Shown one piece after another: positions 63,840 through 64,000 of a stretch of 64,000 nt of DNA (the first letter of the stretch is position 1; the number at the start of each line of letters is the position of its first letter). Origin of the DNA: Caldicellulosiruptor morganii (GTDB taxonomy: Bacteria; Bacillota; Thermoanaerobacteria; Caldicellulosiruptorales; Caldicellulosiruptoraceae); NCBI RefSeq assembly GCF_026810225.1, contig NZ_CP113865.1, positions 1,818,001 to 1,882,000 on the forward strand, in the 5' to 3' direction. A model generated the notes under the pieces. The model worked only from the letters and a program-made list of their open reading frames with translations, did not search any database and was not told the origin of the DNA. The translations under genes were made by a program, and so were the position numbers.

Positions 63840-64000
63840 ACTTTATTACAAAGAATAAAACTATTGATACAACAAAGAAAGCTGCTGCTATAATCCACGT
63901 ATATCTTCCAAGCATAGCATCAAGAGTTCTTCCTTTATACTTTCCAAAAAATGTCTCAGCACCACCTGCAATTGAACCTGAAAGTCCTGCACTCTTGCCA
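63838..64000 (-). CDS. secG: SecG translocase subunit (partial, runs off right edge)
   Basis: The last 53 codons read [21 protein letters not shown] and a final membrane helix ([18 protein letters not shown]), as in SecG, the small two-span subunit of the SecYEG channel. The N-terminal half lies beyond the window. The reading frame is open to the edge. Confidence 0.88.
   Translation of the reverse strand, partial: GKSAGLSGSIAGGAETFFGKYKGRTLDAMLGRYTWIIAAAFFVVSIVLFFVIK

Overview
The window looks like a chromosome segment of a low-G+C, Gram-positive, thermophilic polysaccharide degrader, most like Caldicellulosiruptor. That placement is inference from gene content and style: AGGAGG-type ribosome sites, A/T-rich intergenic DNA, fucosidase (GH95, GH29) and alpha-xylosidase (GH31) genes, a split transketolase, a CsaB-type wall protein and ISL3/IS30/TnpB elements. 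No 16S gene is present, so the genus is not proven.

Region 1 (1-19.25 kb) is the right part of an integrative conjugative element (ICE). It ends in a 3' half of tRNA-Trp (19209-19254) beside a divergent tyrosine integrase and helix-turn-helix gene. Reading leftward from the integrase: a type IV secretion module (two VirB2-like pilin/membrane proteins, PrgI/VirB3, a VirB4-N-terminus-like protein, VirB4 with a frameshift, VirB6-like), a cargo/maintenance block (zinc-site protein, Rpn nuclease, two tandem ParB-fold paralogs, unknown small proteins, HU), a ParM/ParR-like partition pair separated by a mirror-symmetric array of TGTAAAC sites, a RusA-like protein, a dense field of perfect hairpins, a relaxosome-type protein, and a VirD4/TraG coupling protein that runs off the left edge. 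No relaxase is visible; it and the intact tRNA-Trp should lie further left.

Region 2 (19.3-30 kb) is a sugar-uptake locus, all on the minus strand: AraC regulator, GH31 alpha-xylosidase, YesM/YesN-type two-component system, two LplB/LplC-type permeases and a solute-binding protein. There is no ATPase gene, so a shared one is probably used.

Region 3 (30-42.4 kb) is core and accessory metabolism: split transketolase, YitT protein, a CsaB-TagA fusion, a DUF1540 protein, a QueG-like Fe-S protein, RadA, a GT4 glycosyltransferase, amtB-glnK behind a consensus promoter with a terminator-like leader hairpin, rplM-rpsI and glycerate kinase.

Region 4 (42.4-50 kb) holds a truncated GH29 fucosidase joined to an ISL3 remnant, an IS30 remnant, an intact GH95 fucosidase, rpsF-ssb-rpsR, an Fe-S aldo/keto reductase and a TnpB element.

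Region 5 (50-64 kb) is housekeeping: leuCDB, secA-prfB-cheW (prfB with its programmed frameshift), hpf with a cluster of DnaA boxes upstream, a DUF362 protein, dnaX, rnr, an HD-domain protein and partial secG.

Most striking are the hairpin field at 2541-2940, where two repeat units differ by compensatory changes that keep their stems, and the symmetric partition-site array at 4108-4410. The DnaA-box cluster at 58082-58172 and the conditional-terminator layout before amtB also deserve attention.
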